A DNA stretch of 64,000 nucleotides from CBDBND01 sp965207985 (GTDB lineage Bacteria > Pseudomonadota > Alphaproteobacteria > Rhodospirillales > Rhodospirillaceae). Below are positions 17,461 to 26,545 of the stretch, piece by piece (the stretch's first letter is position 1; the number at the start of each line of letters is the position of its first letter). The translations under genes were made by a program, and so were the position numbers. The DNA lies in the NCBI GenBank assembly GCA_965207985.1, contig CBDBND010000035.1, positions 372,001-436,000 on the forward strand. Reading direction: 5' to 3'. Below the pieces are notes generated by a model, which did no database searches, was not told the DNA's origin, and saw nothing but the letters and a program-made list of their open reading frames with translations.

Positions 17461-20232
17461 GTGCCCGATGAGTCCCATCCTGCTTCCGTAACGCCACCCG
17501 CCAAGGCGCAATCACCCAACGCGGCGAAGACGCGAGGCAAGACCGGCACGACGCCGATGATGGCCCAATATCTGGCCATCAAAGAGCAGTATCCGGACGC
17601 GTTGCTGTTCTACCGCATGGGCGATTTTTACGAACTCTTCTTCGACGACGCCAAGCAAGCGGCGGCAGCGTTGGACATTGCCCTGACCAAACGGGGCCAA
17701 CACGCCGGTGACGACATTCCCATGTGCGGTGTACCCGTTCATTCCCACGAAACCTATCTCTCCCGTCTCATCCGTAAGGGATTCAAAGTCGCCGTCTGTG
17801 AACAGATGGAAGATCCGGCAGAGGCGAAGAAACGCGGCTCCAAAGCCGTGGTCAAACGGGACGTGGTGCGGCTCATCACACCCGGCACGCTCACCGAAGA
17901 TGCGCTGTTGGATGCCCGCAGTCACAATGCTTTGGCCGCGGTGGCGCGCGCCGAGGGCAAACTCGGTCTCGCCTGGGTCGATGTCTCAACCGGCGACGTG
18001 GAAGCCCAGTCCATAACAGAGGACGGTCTGGCTGCCGCGCTGGCCCGTCTCTCCCCCGGCGAAATTCTTATCGCCGACCTTCTTTTGGAACGGGAAACTG
18101 TCGCGAACGCTCTTAACGATTGGGATAACCGTTTATCCGTTCTGCCTGCGGTGCGTTTTGATTCTCAGAATGCACAGCGTCGGCTTGAACAGCTTTACGC
18201 TGTACAGACGCTCGATGCCTTCGGATCTTTCTCCCGGGCAGAGACCGCCGCCATGGGGGCGCTGGCCGATTACATCGACCTCACCCAGAAGGGCCAGATG
18301 CCCCGCCTGCGCACGCCACGGCACATGTCCCAAGGCGCCGTCATGGAAATCGATGCGGCGACGCTGCGCAATCTCGAACTGACCCGTACCTTAAACGGAG
18401 ACCGCCAGGGCAGTCTGCTCCACATTATCGATGCCACCCGTACCGGCGCCGGTGCCCGTTTGCTTGCCGCCCGTTTGTCAGCCCCGTTGACGGATCCCAC
18501 AGCCATCGCCCATCGTTTAGACCAGGTCTCCGTGATGGTGGCGTGCCCCGATCCGCGCTCGGCCATCCGCGAGGCGCTGGCATCGCTGCCCGATATGGAG
18601 CGGGCTCTGAGCCGTATCGCTCTCGGCCGGGGCGGCCCCAGGGATATCTCCGCCGTTGCCCAGGGATTGCATCAGGTTCCGACCTTGAAAACGCTCGTCG
18701 CCCAAGCGGTTGATGAAAACGGTCCATCCGGCAACGGGTCACCATTCAAAACTGTTTCAACAGCGCTCGGTGCGCACGACGTTTTGGTCGACCGCCTGTT
18801 ACGGGCCCTCGCCGACGAGGTGCCCATGCTGGCCCGCGACGGCGGTTTTATTCGCGCCGGTTACGACGACACCCTCGATGAGTTGCGCAATTTGCGGGAC
18901 AACAGCCGCAAAAGCATTGCCGCCTTGCAGACCCGTTATGTGGATGAGACCGGCATACAGACACTCAAAATCCGTCACAACAATGTGCTCGGCTACTATG
19001 TGGAAGTGCCGGCCCGGCATGGCGATGCGCTTATGGCCACCAGCACGGGTGTTGAGGGCGGGAAAACCTCCTTCATTCACCGCCAGACCATGGCCAATGC
19101 CATGCGGTTCACCACCGTCGAGCTTGGCGACTTGGAAGACCGCATTCGTTCCGCCGCCGACAAAGCTCTGGCCCTCGAACTGGCGTTGTTCGAAACACTG
19201 AGAAGCGAAATTTTAGAGCGCAGCGACGCCATTGCCGATGCGGCCAAGGCCATGGCCGAAATCGATGTCGCTACGGCGTTGGCCCATTGTGCCGTCGAAC
19301 GCCGCTATGTGCGCCCGCGTGTGAGCGAGGGAACGGACTTTCACATTCGTGGTGGGCGCCATCCGGTTGTGGAATCTTCCCTGGCTGACGAAGCGGAAAG
19401 CGGTTTTGTCGCCAATGATTGCAGCCTTGGTGCAGATGATGATGACAACGCCCGCCGTTTGTGGCTTATCACCGGTCCCAATATGGCGGGCAAGTCTACG
19501 TTCCTCAGACAAAACGCACTCATCGCCATCCTGGCGCAAACGGGATCGTTCGTTCCCGCTGAGGAAGCGCACATCAGCATTGTCGATAAGTTGTTTTCGC
19601 GGGTGGGGGCCGCCGATGATCTCGCCCGCGGGCGCTCCACCTTCATGGTTGAAATGGTCGAGACGGCCGCCATCCTCAATCAGGCGACGGAACGCTCACT
19701 GGTCATCCTCGATGAAATCGGCCGCGGCACAGCCACCTTTGACGGGCTTTCCATCGCTTGGGCGGCGCTGGAATATCTGCACGACGTCAACCGGTGCCGA
19801 GCCTTGTTTGCCACCCATTATCATGAACTCACGTCCCTTTCATCGCGGCTCGATCAGCTCGCCCCCCATTACATGCGGGTCAAGGAATGGCAGGGAGAGG
19901 TCATTTTCCTGCATGAGGTTGCACCCGGAGCGGCCGACCGGTCCTACGGTATCCATGTGGGCAAATTAGCCGGTCTTCCAGAGGTGGTGATTACCCGGGC
20001 CGAACAAGTCTTGGCGGCGCTGGAATCGGAACAAGCCACCGGCAATACGGCTCAGTTGGCGTCCGATCTTCCCCTGTTTTCCGCAACCGTGTCCCGGAGC
20101 TCCCCATCCGAGTCCCGCCCCTCAGCGGTCGAGGACGCTCTCGCCGCCCTGGCGCCCGACGATCTCAGCCCGCGGGAGGCCCTGGAAGCCCTTTACCGGC
20201 TGCGGGCCCTTCTGGCGAAAGACGGCAACTGA
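17461..20232 (+). CDS. mutS: DNA mismatch repair protein MutS
   Basis: A mismatch-recognition ATPase of 923 residues. The N-terminal mismatch-binding domain has the Phe-x-Glu motif in YRMGDFYELFFDDA near residue 50, the ATPase has Walker A GPNMAGKST near 678 and Walker B VILDEIGRGTATFDG near 755. It starts with GTG at 17461, giving a 32-residue Ala/Pro-rich leader before TPMMAQYL; an internal ATG at 17557 is possible. It is now transcribed away from phoR and on the opposite strand from glnD-murJ-trpS, unlike the usual collinear arrangement. Confidence 0.96.
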   Translation: MPDESHPASVTPPAKAQSPNAAKTRGKTGTTPMMAQYLAIKEQYPDALLFYRMGDFYELFFDDAKQAAAALDIALTKRGQHAGDDIPMCGVPVHSHETYLSRLIRKGFKVAVCEQMEDPAEAKKRGSKAVVKRDVVRLITPGTLTEDALLDARSHNALAAVARAEGKLGLAWVDVSTGDVEAQSITEDGLAAALARLSPGEILIADLLLERETVANALNDWDNRLSVLPAVRFDSQNAQRRLEQLYAVQTLDAFGSFSRAETAAMGALADYIDLTQKGQMPRLRTPRHMSQGAVMEIDAATLRNLELTRTLNGDRQGSLLHIIDATRTGAGARLLAARLSAPLTDPTAIAHRLDQVSVMVACPDPRSAIREALASLPDMERALSRIALGRGGPRDISAVAQGLHQVPTLKTLVAQAVDENGPSGNGSPFKTVSTALGAHDVLVDRLLRALADEVPMLARDGGFIRAGYDDTLDELRNLRDNSRKSIAALQTRYVDETGIQTLKIRHNNVLGYYVEVPARHGDALMATSTGVEGGKTSFIHRQTMANAMRFTTVELGDLEDRIRSAADKALALELALFETLRSEILERSDAIADAAKAMAEIDVATALAHCAVERRYVRPRVSEGTDFHIRGGRHPVVESSLADEAESGFVANDCSLGADDDDNARRLWLITGPNMAGKSTFLRQNALIAILAQTGSFVPAEEAHISIVDKLFSRVGAADDLARGRSTFMVEMVETAAILNQATERSLVILDEIGRGTATFDGLSIAWAALEYLHDVNRCRALFATHYHELTSLSSRLDQLAPHYMRVKEWQGEVIFLHEVAPGAADRSYGIHVGKLAGLPEVVITRAEQVLAALESEQATGNTAQLASDLPLFSATVSRSSPSESRPSAVEDALAALAPDDLSPREALEALYRLRALLAKDGN

Positions 20233-20265
20233 CCCCATATCAGGGGTAATCTGATACACTCCAGC

Positions 20266-20286
20266 CGGTTTCGAGCTCCGAAACCG
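20266..20286. terminator. Eight-base-pair hairpin after mutS
   Basis: CGGTTTCG-AGCTC-CGAAACCG is a perfect 8-bp stem with a five-base loop, 33 bases after the mutS stop and 22 bases before the next start codon. No T-run follows, so it is not a canonical intrinsic terminator; it could limit read-through or stabilise the mutS 3' end. A smaller CCCC/GGGG hairpin lies just upstream. Confidence 0.35.
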
Positions 20287-20308
20287 CACCACCGATGGGA
20301 GGCCCCTT

Positions 20309-20549
20309 ATGGCCTACTCGTTCAATGAAGACCGTCCAAATCCCCCTGCTATCGCCAGGATTCTCAGCTTCATGGGCTGGACCAGCGTCATCGGCTGCGC
20401 CTGCCGGCTGGACCAGCGTCATCGGCTGCGCCTGCGGCATCATGCTGGCCTTCTCCGGACTGCCCTGGGTCAACGATATCTATGCCATGGCCGGCGGCGG
20501 CGTGGCTTTGATCCTGGGCATCCTCTTCATCGGCCAAGCCAAGACCTAA
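20309..20549 (+). pseudogene. Small membrane protein gene frameshifted by a tandem duplication
   Basis: An ATG at 20309 behind GGGAGG (20297-20302) starts MAYSFNEDRPNPPAIARILS. The sequence then contains a 31-bp tandem duplication that shifts the frame. Removing one copy gives an unbroken 69-residue protein with FMGWTSVIGCACGIMLAF followed by a second hydrophobic helix, GGGVALILGILFIGQAKT, a two-helix inner-membrane protein. The stop TAA at 20547-20549 abuts the insertion sequence and serves as its target duplication. Function is unknown. Confidence 0.6.
20375..20436 (+). repeat. 31-bp perfect tandem duplication
   Basis: Two adjacent copies of a 31-base unit beginning GGCTGGACCAGCGTCATCGG occupy 20375-20405 and 20406-20436; they differ only at the final base. 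The length is not a multiple of three, so the duplication changes the reading frame of the small membrane-protein gene. Confidence 0.85.
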
Positions 20550-20894
20550 GAGCCTGACCGAAAAAGAATTGAATGGAATCAGTCCCTTGTGATTCCCTTG
20601 TTGTGTTCGCCAGCAAGGAGGATAACAAGATGTGGACTGACGCCACTCGTGAGAAATATGAGCGCGAGGCGCACCGCTACGCAAGCGATCTGAGCGATAC
20701 CGAATGGTGCGTGATCGAACCCCATATGCCGCCCGCGCAAGACGGATATGCGGGAAGTGATGAACGCGATCCTGTACATGGCCCGCAGCGGCTGCCAGTG
20801 GCGCATGCTGCCCGGCGAGTTTCCGCCGCGCAGCTCGGTTCAGTACTATTTCTACAAGTGGCGCGACGACGGGACGTGGCAGGAGGTCAACCGG
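20550..20894 (+). mobile_element. 5' part of an IS5-family element (transposase N terminus)
   Basis: It starts with the left inverted repeat GAGCCTGACCGAAAAAGAAT, which matches the right repeat at 15106 at most positions. A transposase starts at ATG 20630 behind AAGGAGG: MWTDATREKYEREA, then SDTEWCVIEPHMPPA. Near 20735 the frame shifts where the family normally has a GRPR segment, and the original frame resumes as DMREVMNAILYMARSGCQWR to WQEVN. At CAACCGG (20888-20894) the element ends in a DUF3891 gene. Joined to 15678-15106 it makes a nearly complete element of about 0.9 kb. Confidence 0.88.
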
Positions 20895-21511
20895 TGGACG
20901 CGGACGTGCACATCAACCCGGAAACGGGCCTGCCCTATCATTTGGCTGGCACGCCTTTTGAACTGACCTCAAAGACCATGCGCGGCTCGCCTGACTTCAA
21001 CGTCAAGCACCATCCTCTCTCCGGCTTGCTGTCGAGCATGCACACGGCAGGATTGCTCAACGGACGTTACGGCTTAGCGCCGCCCGGTATACTCGCCCGT
21101 TTCGAGGGCGAGAAACGGGCCTTTGCCGAACAGGTGCTGGCCGATGAACTGAGACGTCAGGAAGACCTCAAGCCGTTGGCGGACACGCCCGAAGACGACG
21201 TCTGGCGGGCTTATAAACAGCTTCAGTTTTTCGACATGCTGTCGCTTTACTTTCATGCCCGGGGAGAAGGGCACCGGGGGGAAGACACCATGCCCGATGT
21301 TCCGACAAAGGATAATGGCGATGTCACCATCACCGTTCAGGAACAGCCGGGCGGGCGCTATACGCTCGATCCCTTCCCCTTTGCCGAGGACGGTACGCAA
21401 ATTTCCTTTGAAGGGCGCTGGCTCGCTCCGTCTACATCGGAAGCAGAAGGGCGCGCGGCCTTCCACGATACATCCGTGACAGAGCAAATCGTCACCTTGT
21501 CTGTTGCGTAA
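20888..21511 (+). pseudogene. C-terminal fragment of a DUF3891 protein (fused to transposase remnant)
   Basis: About 205 residues beginning QPVDADVHINPETGLPYHLAG, with the DUF3891 features GLLSSMHTAGLLNGRYG and the later QLQFFDMLSLYFHARGEG. It is the missing C-terminal part of the gene whose start lies at 15843-15672. Because of the frameshift in the adjacent transposase remnant, one open frame of 312 residues (20573-21511) runs from the IS into this fragment. That hybrid is an accident of rearrangement rather than a designed fusion, though it could be translated. Confidence 0.8.
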
Positions 21512-21524
21512 GAAACGGACGGCG

Positions 21525-22832
21525 TTACCGATTGGCCGCTTCCGTGTGATTGGGATAGCGCTTCATCATGTAGAGCAGCAGCAGCACCCCCGGGATACCG
21601 GCAAGGGTGGTGAGAATAAAGAACGTCACCCAGTCCACTTGATCCGCCACCCAGCCACCGCCGGAGGCCAACAGGGTTCTGGAAAAATTCGCGAACGACA
21701 TCAGCAATGTGTATTGCGTCGCCGTATAGGCGATGTTGCAAAGGCTGGAGAGGTAAGCGATGAAGGCCGTGCCACCAATACCGTTGGCGACGTTCTCCAG
21801 ACTGATGACGACGACAAAAGCGGGAATGGATGCACCGATCATGGCCAGCGCGGCGTAGCCCAGGTTGGTCACCGCCATGGTCACCGCGCCGAACAACACG
21901 GACTTTAACAGGCCGTAACGGGCGATCATCAGACCGCCGACAACCACGCCGATCATGGTCATGACCACACCGTAAGTTTTGCTGACGGCGGCGATTTCTC
22001 CCAGGGTAAAACCCGTGTCCAAATAGAATGGATTGGCCATGAAGGCCCATACACCGTCGGTGTATTTGTAGAAGATCACAAACAAAAGAATCACCACCCA
22101 GCCGGGCCGGGTCATGAAGTCGGCAAAGGGGGCAATCACCGCTCTTTGAATCCATGCGAGATAACGCTGGCTGCGGGACAGGCCCGAGGTATCCGCTTCC
22201 GCCGGATGGGTGGGTTCCGGACTGAACAAAGTGGTAACGACACCGACGCCCATGAACACGGCCATGGACAGGTAAGTAATCAGCCAGCCGAAAAACGCCG
22301 CCAACACCAGCGCACCGGCACCGGTGAGAAGGTTGGCCAGCCGATATCCCAATTGATAGTTGGCAGCGCCCGCCCCCTGTTCGTCGTCTTCTAATGTTTC
22401 GATACGGTAGGCATTGATGACGATGTCCTGGGTCGCCGACGCGACGGCCAGCACAAAGGTCATCAGAGCGGTGAAAGCCAAATTCTCTGCCGGGTCGGAC
22501 AGACCCATTGCGATGAGCGCACCCACACAAACAAGTTGGGCGACGATCAGCCAACTGCGCCGCTGCCCCATACGTTTGGACAAGACAGGTAGGGGCAGGC
22601 GATCCACCAAGGGCGCCCAGGTGAAACTGATGGCAAACACCCCACCGACCAGAGCGAACAAACCGATGAAGGTTTTGGAGACGCCCACTTCAAACAGCCA
22701 GGCGCTGAGGGTTGCCCCAATCAGTACAAACGGTAGACCGGAGGCGAAGCCGAGCAGGAATATTACGATCAGCCGGCGCTTAACGTACATGCGGCTGGTT
22801 TCAAGCCAGCCGTTCAAGACATCGGATACCAT
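21525..22832 (-). CDS. ampG: AmpG-type muropeptide MFS transporter
   Basis: A 435-residue major facilitator with about 12 membrane helices. AmpG-like features are LLGFASGLPFVLIGATLSAWL near 27-47, FTWAPLVDRLPLP near 70, and ASATQDIVINAYRIE near 130. AmpG imports anhydro-muropeptides for cell-wall recycling. It is ten bases from typA on the same strand. A possible internal start at MYVKRRL lies 14 codons downstream of the ATG chosen. Confidence 0.82.
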   Translation of the reverse strand: MVSDVLNGWLETSRMYVKRRLIVIFLLGFASGLPFVLIGATLSAWLFEVGVSKTFIGLFALVGGVFAISFTWAPLVDRLPLPVLSKRMGQRRSWLIVAQLVCVGALIAMGLSDPAENLAFTALMTFVLAVASATQDIVINAYRIETLEDDEQGAGAANYQLGYRLANLLTGAGALVLAAFFGWLITYLSMAVFMGVGVVTTLFSPEPTHPAEADTSGLSRSQRYLAWIQRAVIAPFADFMTRPGWVVILLFVIFYKYTDGVWAFMANPFYLDTGFTLGEIAAVSKTYGVVMTMIGVVVGGLMIARYGLLKSVLFGAVTMAVTNLGYAALAMIGASIPAFVVVISLENVANGIGGTAFIAYLSSLCNIAYTATQYTLLMSFANFSRTLLASGGGWVADQVDWVTFFILTTLAGIPGVLLLLYMMKRYPNHTEAANR

Positions 22833-22841
22833 GGCGACAGG

Positions 22842-24662
22842 TTACGCTGCGTCGGCCTTATTGGCCAACTTCTTGCGCTGATGCGGGTCCAAGTGCCGTT
22901 TGCGCAAGCGGATGTTCTGGGGCGTTACTTCCACCAACTCGTCATCCTGAATGTAAGCCAAGGCCTGTTCCAAACTCATCGCCTGGGGCGGTGGCAATTT
23001 TATGGCGTCGTCCTTACCGGCGGCGCGGAAGTTGGTCAGCTGTTTGGTCTTGAGCGGATTAACCTCGAGATCATTGTCGCGGGTATGCTCGCCGATGATC
23101 ATGCCGCGATAGACCTTGGTGCCCGGCGCAATGAATTGAGGACCGCGGTCTAGGAGATTGAACAGCGCATAGGCCATGGCCCCGCCGTCCGCATTGGAAA
23201 TCAGCACCCCTTCCCGGCGGGTAGCGATGGCTCCCTTGAAGGGGGCATAGCCGTGATAGAGACGGTGCATCACTCCGGTGCCCCGGGTCTCGGTAAGAAA
23301 CTGGCCGTGATAACCAATCAACCCGCGGGACGGCGCGAGAAAGGTGATGCGCACACGGCCGCCGCCGGAGGGTTTCAAGCCGGTCATTTCCCCTTTGCGG
23401 TCGGACATGGCTTCGACAACAGCGCCGGAAAATTCTTCATCCACATCGATGACCACATCTTCAATGGGTTCCTGTTTTTTGCCGCCGTCCGTCTTGAACA
23501 ACACCCGGGGACGGGAGACGGAAAGTTCGAACCCTTCCCGGCGCATGGTTTCAATCAGTACACCCAGTTGAAGTTCGCCGCGTCCGGCCACTTCAAAGGC
23601 ATCCCGGTCTTCGGTTTCGCTGATCCGGATGGCCACATTGCCTTCCGCTTCGCGCACCAAACGTTCGCCGATCTGCCGCCCGGTGACCTTCTTGCCTTCC
23701 CGGCCCGCCAGCGGCGAGTCATTGACGGAAAAAGTCATAGCCAGCGTCGGCGGATCGACCGGGCGGGCAGCCAGGGGTTGGGTCGTCTCAACAGCGCAGA
23801 GGGTGTGGGCGACGGTGGCTTCGGTCAGCCCGGCAATGGCGATGATGTCGCCCGCACCGGCGGTCTCGATGGGCACCCGGTCTAGGCCTTGAAAAGACAA
23901 AAGCTTGGTCGCCCGGCCGGTTTCCACAACCGTGCCGTCTTGATCCAAAACCGTGAGAGGCATATTGAGGGTCGCCCGGCCGGTGGCGATGCGTCCCGTC
24001 AACACCCGGCCGAGGTAAGGGTCGGATTCCAGCGTCGTGGCCAGCATGGCGAAGGGTTGTTCCGTATCATGGGCCGGCTCCGGCACGTGGGAAACAATCA
24101 GATCAAACAAAGGATTGAGATTGACCCCGGTGTCCGTTTCCAGATCTTGGACGGCCCAGCCGTCACGCCCTACAGCGTACAACACGGGAAAATCCAGTTG
24201 ATGCTCATCGGCACCCAGCGCGTCGAACATATCGAAAATTTCGTCCAGTACCTCTGCTGCTCTCGCGTCGGATCGGTCCACTTTGTTGATCACCACCATG
24301 GGGCGCAAACCAAGATCCAACGCCTTGGAGACGACGAACTTGGTTTGCGGTAACGGCCCTTCGGCAGCATCAACCAAGAGCACCGCACCATCGACCATGG
24401 AGAGGATGCGCTCCACTTCGCCGCCGAAATCGGCGTGGCCCGGTGTGTCGACGATGTTGATCTTGGTGTCACGCCACATGATCGACGTGCATTTGGCGAG
24501 AATGGTGATGCCCCGCTCCCGCTCGAGCTCGCCTGTATCCATGGCGCGCTCGTTGATGCGCTGATTTTCCCGCACCATACCCGACTGGCGGAACATGGCG
24601 TCCACCAGCGTGGTCTTGCCATGGTCCACGTGGGCAATGATCGCGATGTTACGCAGAGACAT
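22842..24662 (-). CDS. typA: Ribosome-associated GTPase TypA/BipA
   Basis: A translational GTPase of 606 residues that aids ribosome assembly under stress. G1 is AHVDHGKTT near residue 10, the switch has the diagnostic ERERGITILAKCTSI near 48, G3 is DTPGHADFGGEVERIL, and G4 is NKVD. The C-terminal part carries the EF-G-like domains and the family ending with PLKTKQLTNFRA. Full length and well conserved. Confidence 0.97.
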   Translation of the reverse strand: MSLRNIAIIAHVDHGKTTLVDAMFRQSGMVRENQRINERAMDTGELERERGITILAKCTSIMWRDTKINIVDTPGHADFGGEVERILSMVDGAVLLVDAAEGPLPQTKFVVSKALDLGLRPMVVINKVDRSDARAAEVLDEIFDMFDALGADEHQLDFPVLYAVGRDGWAVQDLETDTGVNLNPLFDLIVSHVPEPAHDTEQPFAMLATTLESDPYLGRVLTGRIATGRATLNMPLTVLDQDGTVVETGRATKLLSFQGLDRVPIETAGAGDIIAIAGLTEATVAHTLCAVETTQPLAARPVDPPTLAMTFSVNDSPLAGREGKKVTGRQIGERLVREAEGNVAIRISETEDRDAFEVAGRGELQLGVLIETMRREGFELSVSRPRVLFKTDGGKKQEPIEDVVIDVDEEFSGAVVEAMSDRKGEMTGLKPSGGGRVRITFLAPSRGLIGYHGQFLTETRGTGVMHRLYHGYAPFKGAIATRREGVLISNADGGAMAYALFNLLDRGPQFIAPGTKVYRGMIIGEHTRDNDLEVNPLKTKQLTNFRAAGKDDAIKLPPPQAMSLEQALAYIQDDELVEVTPQNIRLRKRHLDPHQRKKLANKADAA

Positions 24663-24692
24663 GAATAAAGATGGTCGGTTGAAAAAAGTGCT

Positions 24693-25694
24693 TTAGAAGC
24701 CGGCTTTTTTGGCCAAGGCTTCCAGCGATTGTTCAGGCCGCGCACCCATATGCGTAATTATTTCGCCGGCCGCTAAACTGCCCAGCAGTGCACAGGTTTT
24801 GAGAGTTTCCCCTTTGGCATAGCCATAGAGAAAACCGGCTGCATAAAGATCTCCGGCACCTGTGGTGTCAATCACCTTGCCTTGGGGATTGGCCGGCGTT
24901 TGTACCAGACTGTCCTTGGTAAAGGTGACGGCGCCGTCGGGACCGCGGGTCAAGGCCGCCACTTTGACGCGGCCCTCGCAGGATTCCACCGCTTCCTCAA
25001 AACTGTTGGCTCTGAACAAGGCCGTGACTTCCTGTTCGTTGGCAAAAAGCAGATCCACATGTTCGTTGATCAGATTAAACAAATCATCACGGTGGCGTTC
25101 GACCACGAAAGGATCGGACAACGTCAGCGCCACTTCGCGATGCGCTTTTTCCGCCGTTTCACAGGCGGCAACAATCGCTTCTTTCGCCTCCGGCAGATCC
25201 CATTGATACCCTTCGATATAAAGGATCTTGGAATCCGCAATGAGATCGTTGTCCATGTCGCCGGCGTTTAATAAACCGCTAGCACCGATGTAGGTAAACA
25301 TCGTGCGCTGCGCATCAGGGGTGACCAGGACAATGCAGCGGGCGGTTGCCGCGCCGTCGTGCAAGGGTTCGGTATCAAAATGCACACCCGCAGCGCGAAT
25401 GTCGTGGGTAAAGATTTTGCCCAGCTGATCATCTTTAATTTTACCGATGAACGCCGGCGTCCCACCGAGGGAGGCGATGCCTGCCATGGTGTTGGCCGCA
25501 GATCCGCCCGAAGCCTCCACAGCCGGGCCAATATCGTCGTACATGGTATCGGATTGTTTCTCGTCCACCCACAACATGGTGCCTTTGGCCGCATCGTGTT
25601 TGGATAGGAACACGTCATCCGTATGCGCCAATATATCGACAATGGCATTGCCGATGCCGACGACATCGAACCGGGCGTCTGAAGCGGCAGGCAT
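24693..25694 (-). CDS. PfkB-family adenosine kinase
   Basis: A 333-residue ribokinase-superfamily sugar/nucleoside kinase. It opens FDVVGIGNAIVDILA, has the substrate-loop GGSAANTMAGIASLGG near 63-78, and the catalytic anion-hole signature DTTGAGDLYAAGFLYG near 280 with Asp as the base. Alphaproteobacterial proteins of this type are usually annotated as adenosine kinase. Thirty bases separate it from the typA start on the same strand. Confidence 0.85.
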   Translation of the reverse strand: MPAASDARFDVVGIGNAIVDILAHTDDVFLSKHDAAKGTMLWVDEKQSDTMYDDIGPAVEASGGSAANTMAGIASLGGTPAFIGKIKDDQLGKIFTHDIRAAGVHFDTEPLHDGAATARCIVLVTPDAQRTMFTYIGASGLLNAGDMDNDLIADSKILYIEGYQWDLPEAKEAIVAACETAEKAHREVALTLSDPFVVERHRDDLFNLINEHVDLLFANEQEVTALFRANSFEEAVESCEGRVKVAALTRGPDGAVTFTKDSLVQTPANPQGKVIDTTGAGDLYAAGFLYGYAKGETLKTCALLGSLAAGEIITHMGARPEQSLEALAKKAGF

Positions 25695-25807
25695 GGTTAC
25701 TCCGGAACTGGGGTTGGACAGGGGTACGAACGGCGGCGCAGTATACCCGCCACTTTTCGCGATACAAGGAAACGGGGCAAGCCCCAGACCACGATGAGAC
25801 CACGCTC

Positions 25808-26470
25808 ATGATCGGCGCCTTTGCCAAAGCTCTAGGCCAGCTGTCGGACCGGCCCATTCGCGCCGTCATCTGGAAGAGCGTGGTCGGCACCATCGTCATT
25901 TTCTTTGCTCTGCTAACCGCGGTTGGCTGGACGCTGGCGAATACCAGCATTTTTGAGATCGCCTGGGTTGAAACAACGGTGGACGTCTTTGGCGGTTTAG
26001 CGACCATTTTGTTGGCCCTGATTTTGTTTCCCGGCGTGGTGGCAGCTTTGGTCTCAGTGCTTCTGGAAGACGTGGCCGATGCGGTGGAAGCCCGCCACTT
26101 CCCGGGACTTGAGAAGCCCAAAACCCTGGGATGGATCTCCTTGATCGCCGTCTCACTGCGCCTCGTCGGGCTGACCGTCGTGCTCAATGTGCTGGCCCTG
26201 CCCCTCTATCTCATTCCCGGCCTCAATCTTCTGATTTACTACGGCCTCAACGGGTATCTGCTAAGCCGGGAATACTTCGAAGTGGTGGCCTTGCGCAGGC
26301 TCGGCCCCGAGGAGGCCTTGACCTTGAGACGCCGATTTAGGACCCGGTTGTGGCTGGCCGGGGCGGTGACCACGTTTCTTCTGACGATTCCCTTCATCAA
26401 TATGATCGCCCCTGTGATCGGCACTGCAGCCATGGTACATTTGTTTCACTCCATCAACGGCGGGCGATAA
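25808..26470 (+). CDS. EI24/CysZ-like membrane protein
   Basis: A 220-residue polytopic protein with hydrophobic segments near 25-47, 60-85, 115-150 and 185-210, and the EI24-type stretch LNVLALPLYLIPGLNLLIYYGLNG (about 127-150). The loop LSREYFEVVALRRL is typical of the family. CysZ members transport sulfate; for this branch the substrate is unknown. It is divergent from the adenosine kinase gene with a 113-base gap. Confidence 0.75.
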   Translation: MIGAFAKALGQLSDRPIRAVIWKSVVGTIVIFFALLTAVGWTLANTSIFEIAWVETTVDVFGGLATILLALILFPGVVAALVSVLLEDVADAVEARHFPGLEKPKTLGWISLIAVSLRLVGLTVVLNVLALPLYLIPGLNLLIYYGLNGYLLSREYFEVVALRRLGPEEALTLRRRFRTRLWLAGAVTTFLLTIPFINMIAPVIGTAAMVHLFHSINGGR

Positions 26471-26545
26471 AACCAAGACGATCCGCCGGCAACGAGGGCG
26501 ACCTGGGCGAAAGTTCAGGATACGACCTAAGGGATCAGGGAACGC

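Noticed and set aside
20573..21511. Genuine designed fusion of an HTH-type N terminus with DUF3891
   Set aside because: The N-terminal part is an IS5 transposase fragment with its own inverted repeat, and the DUF3891 N terminus exists at 15.8 kb; the fusion is a product of rearrangement.
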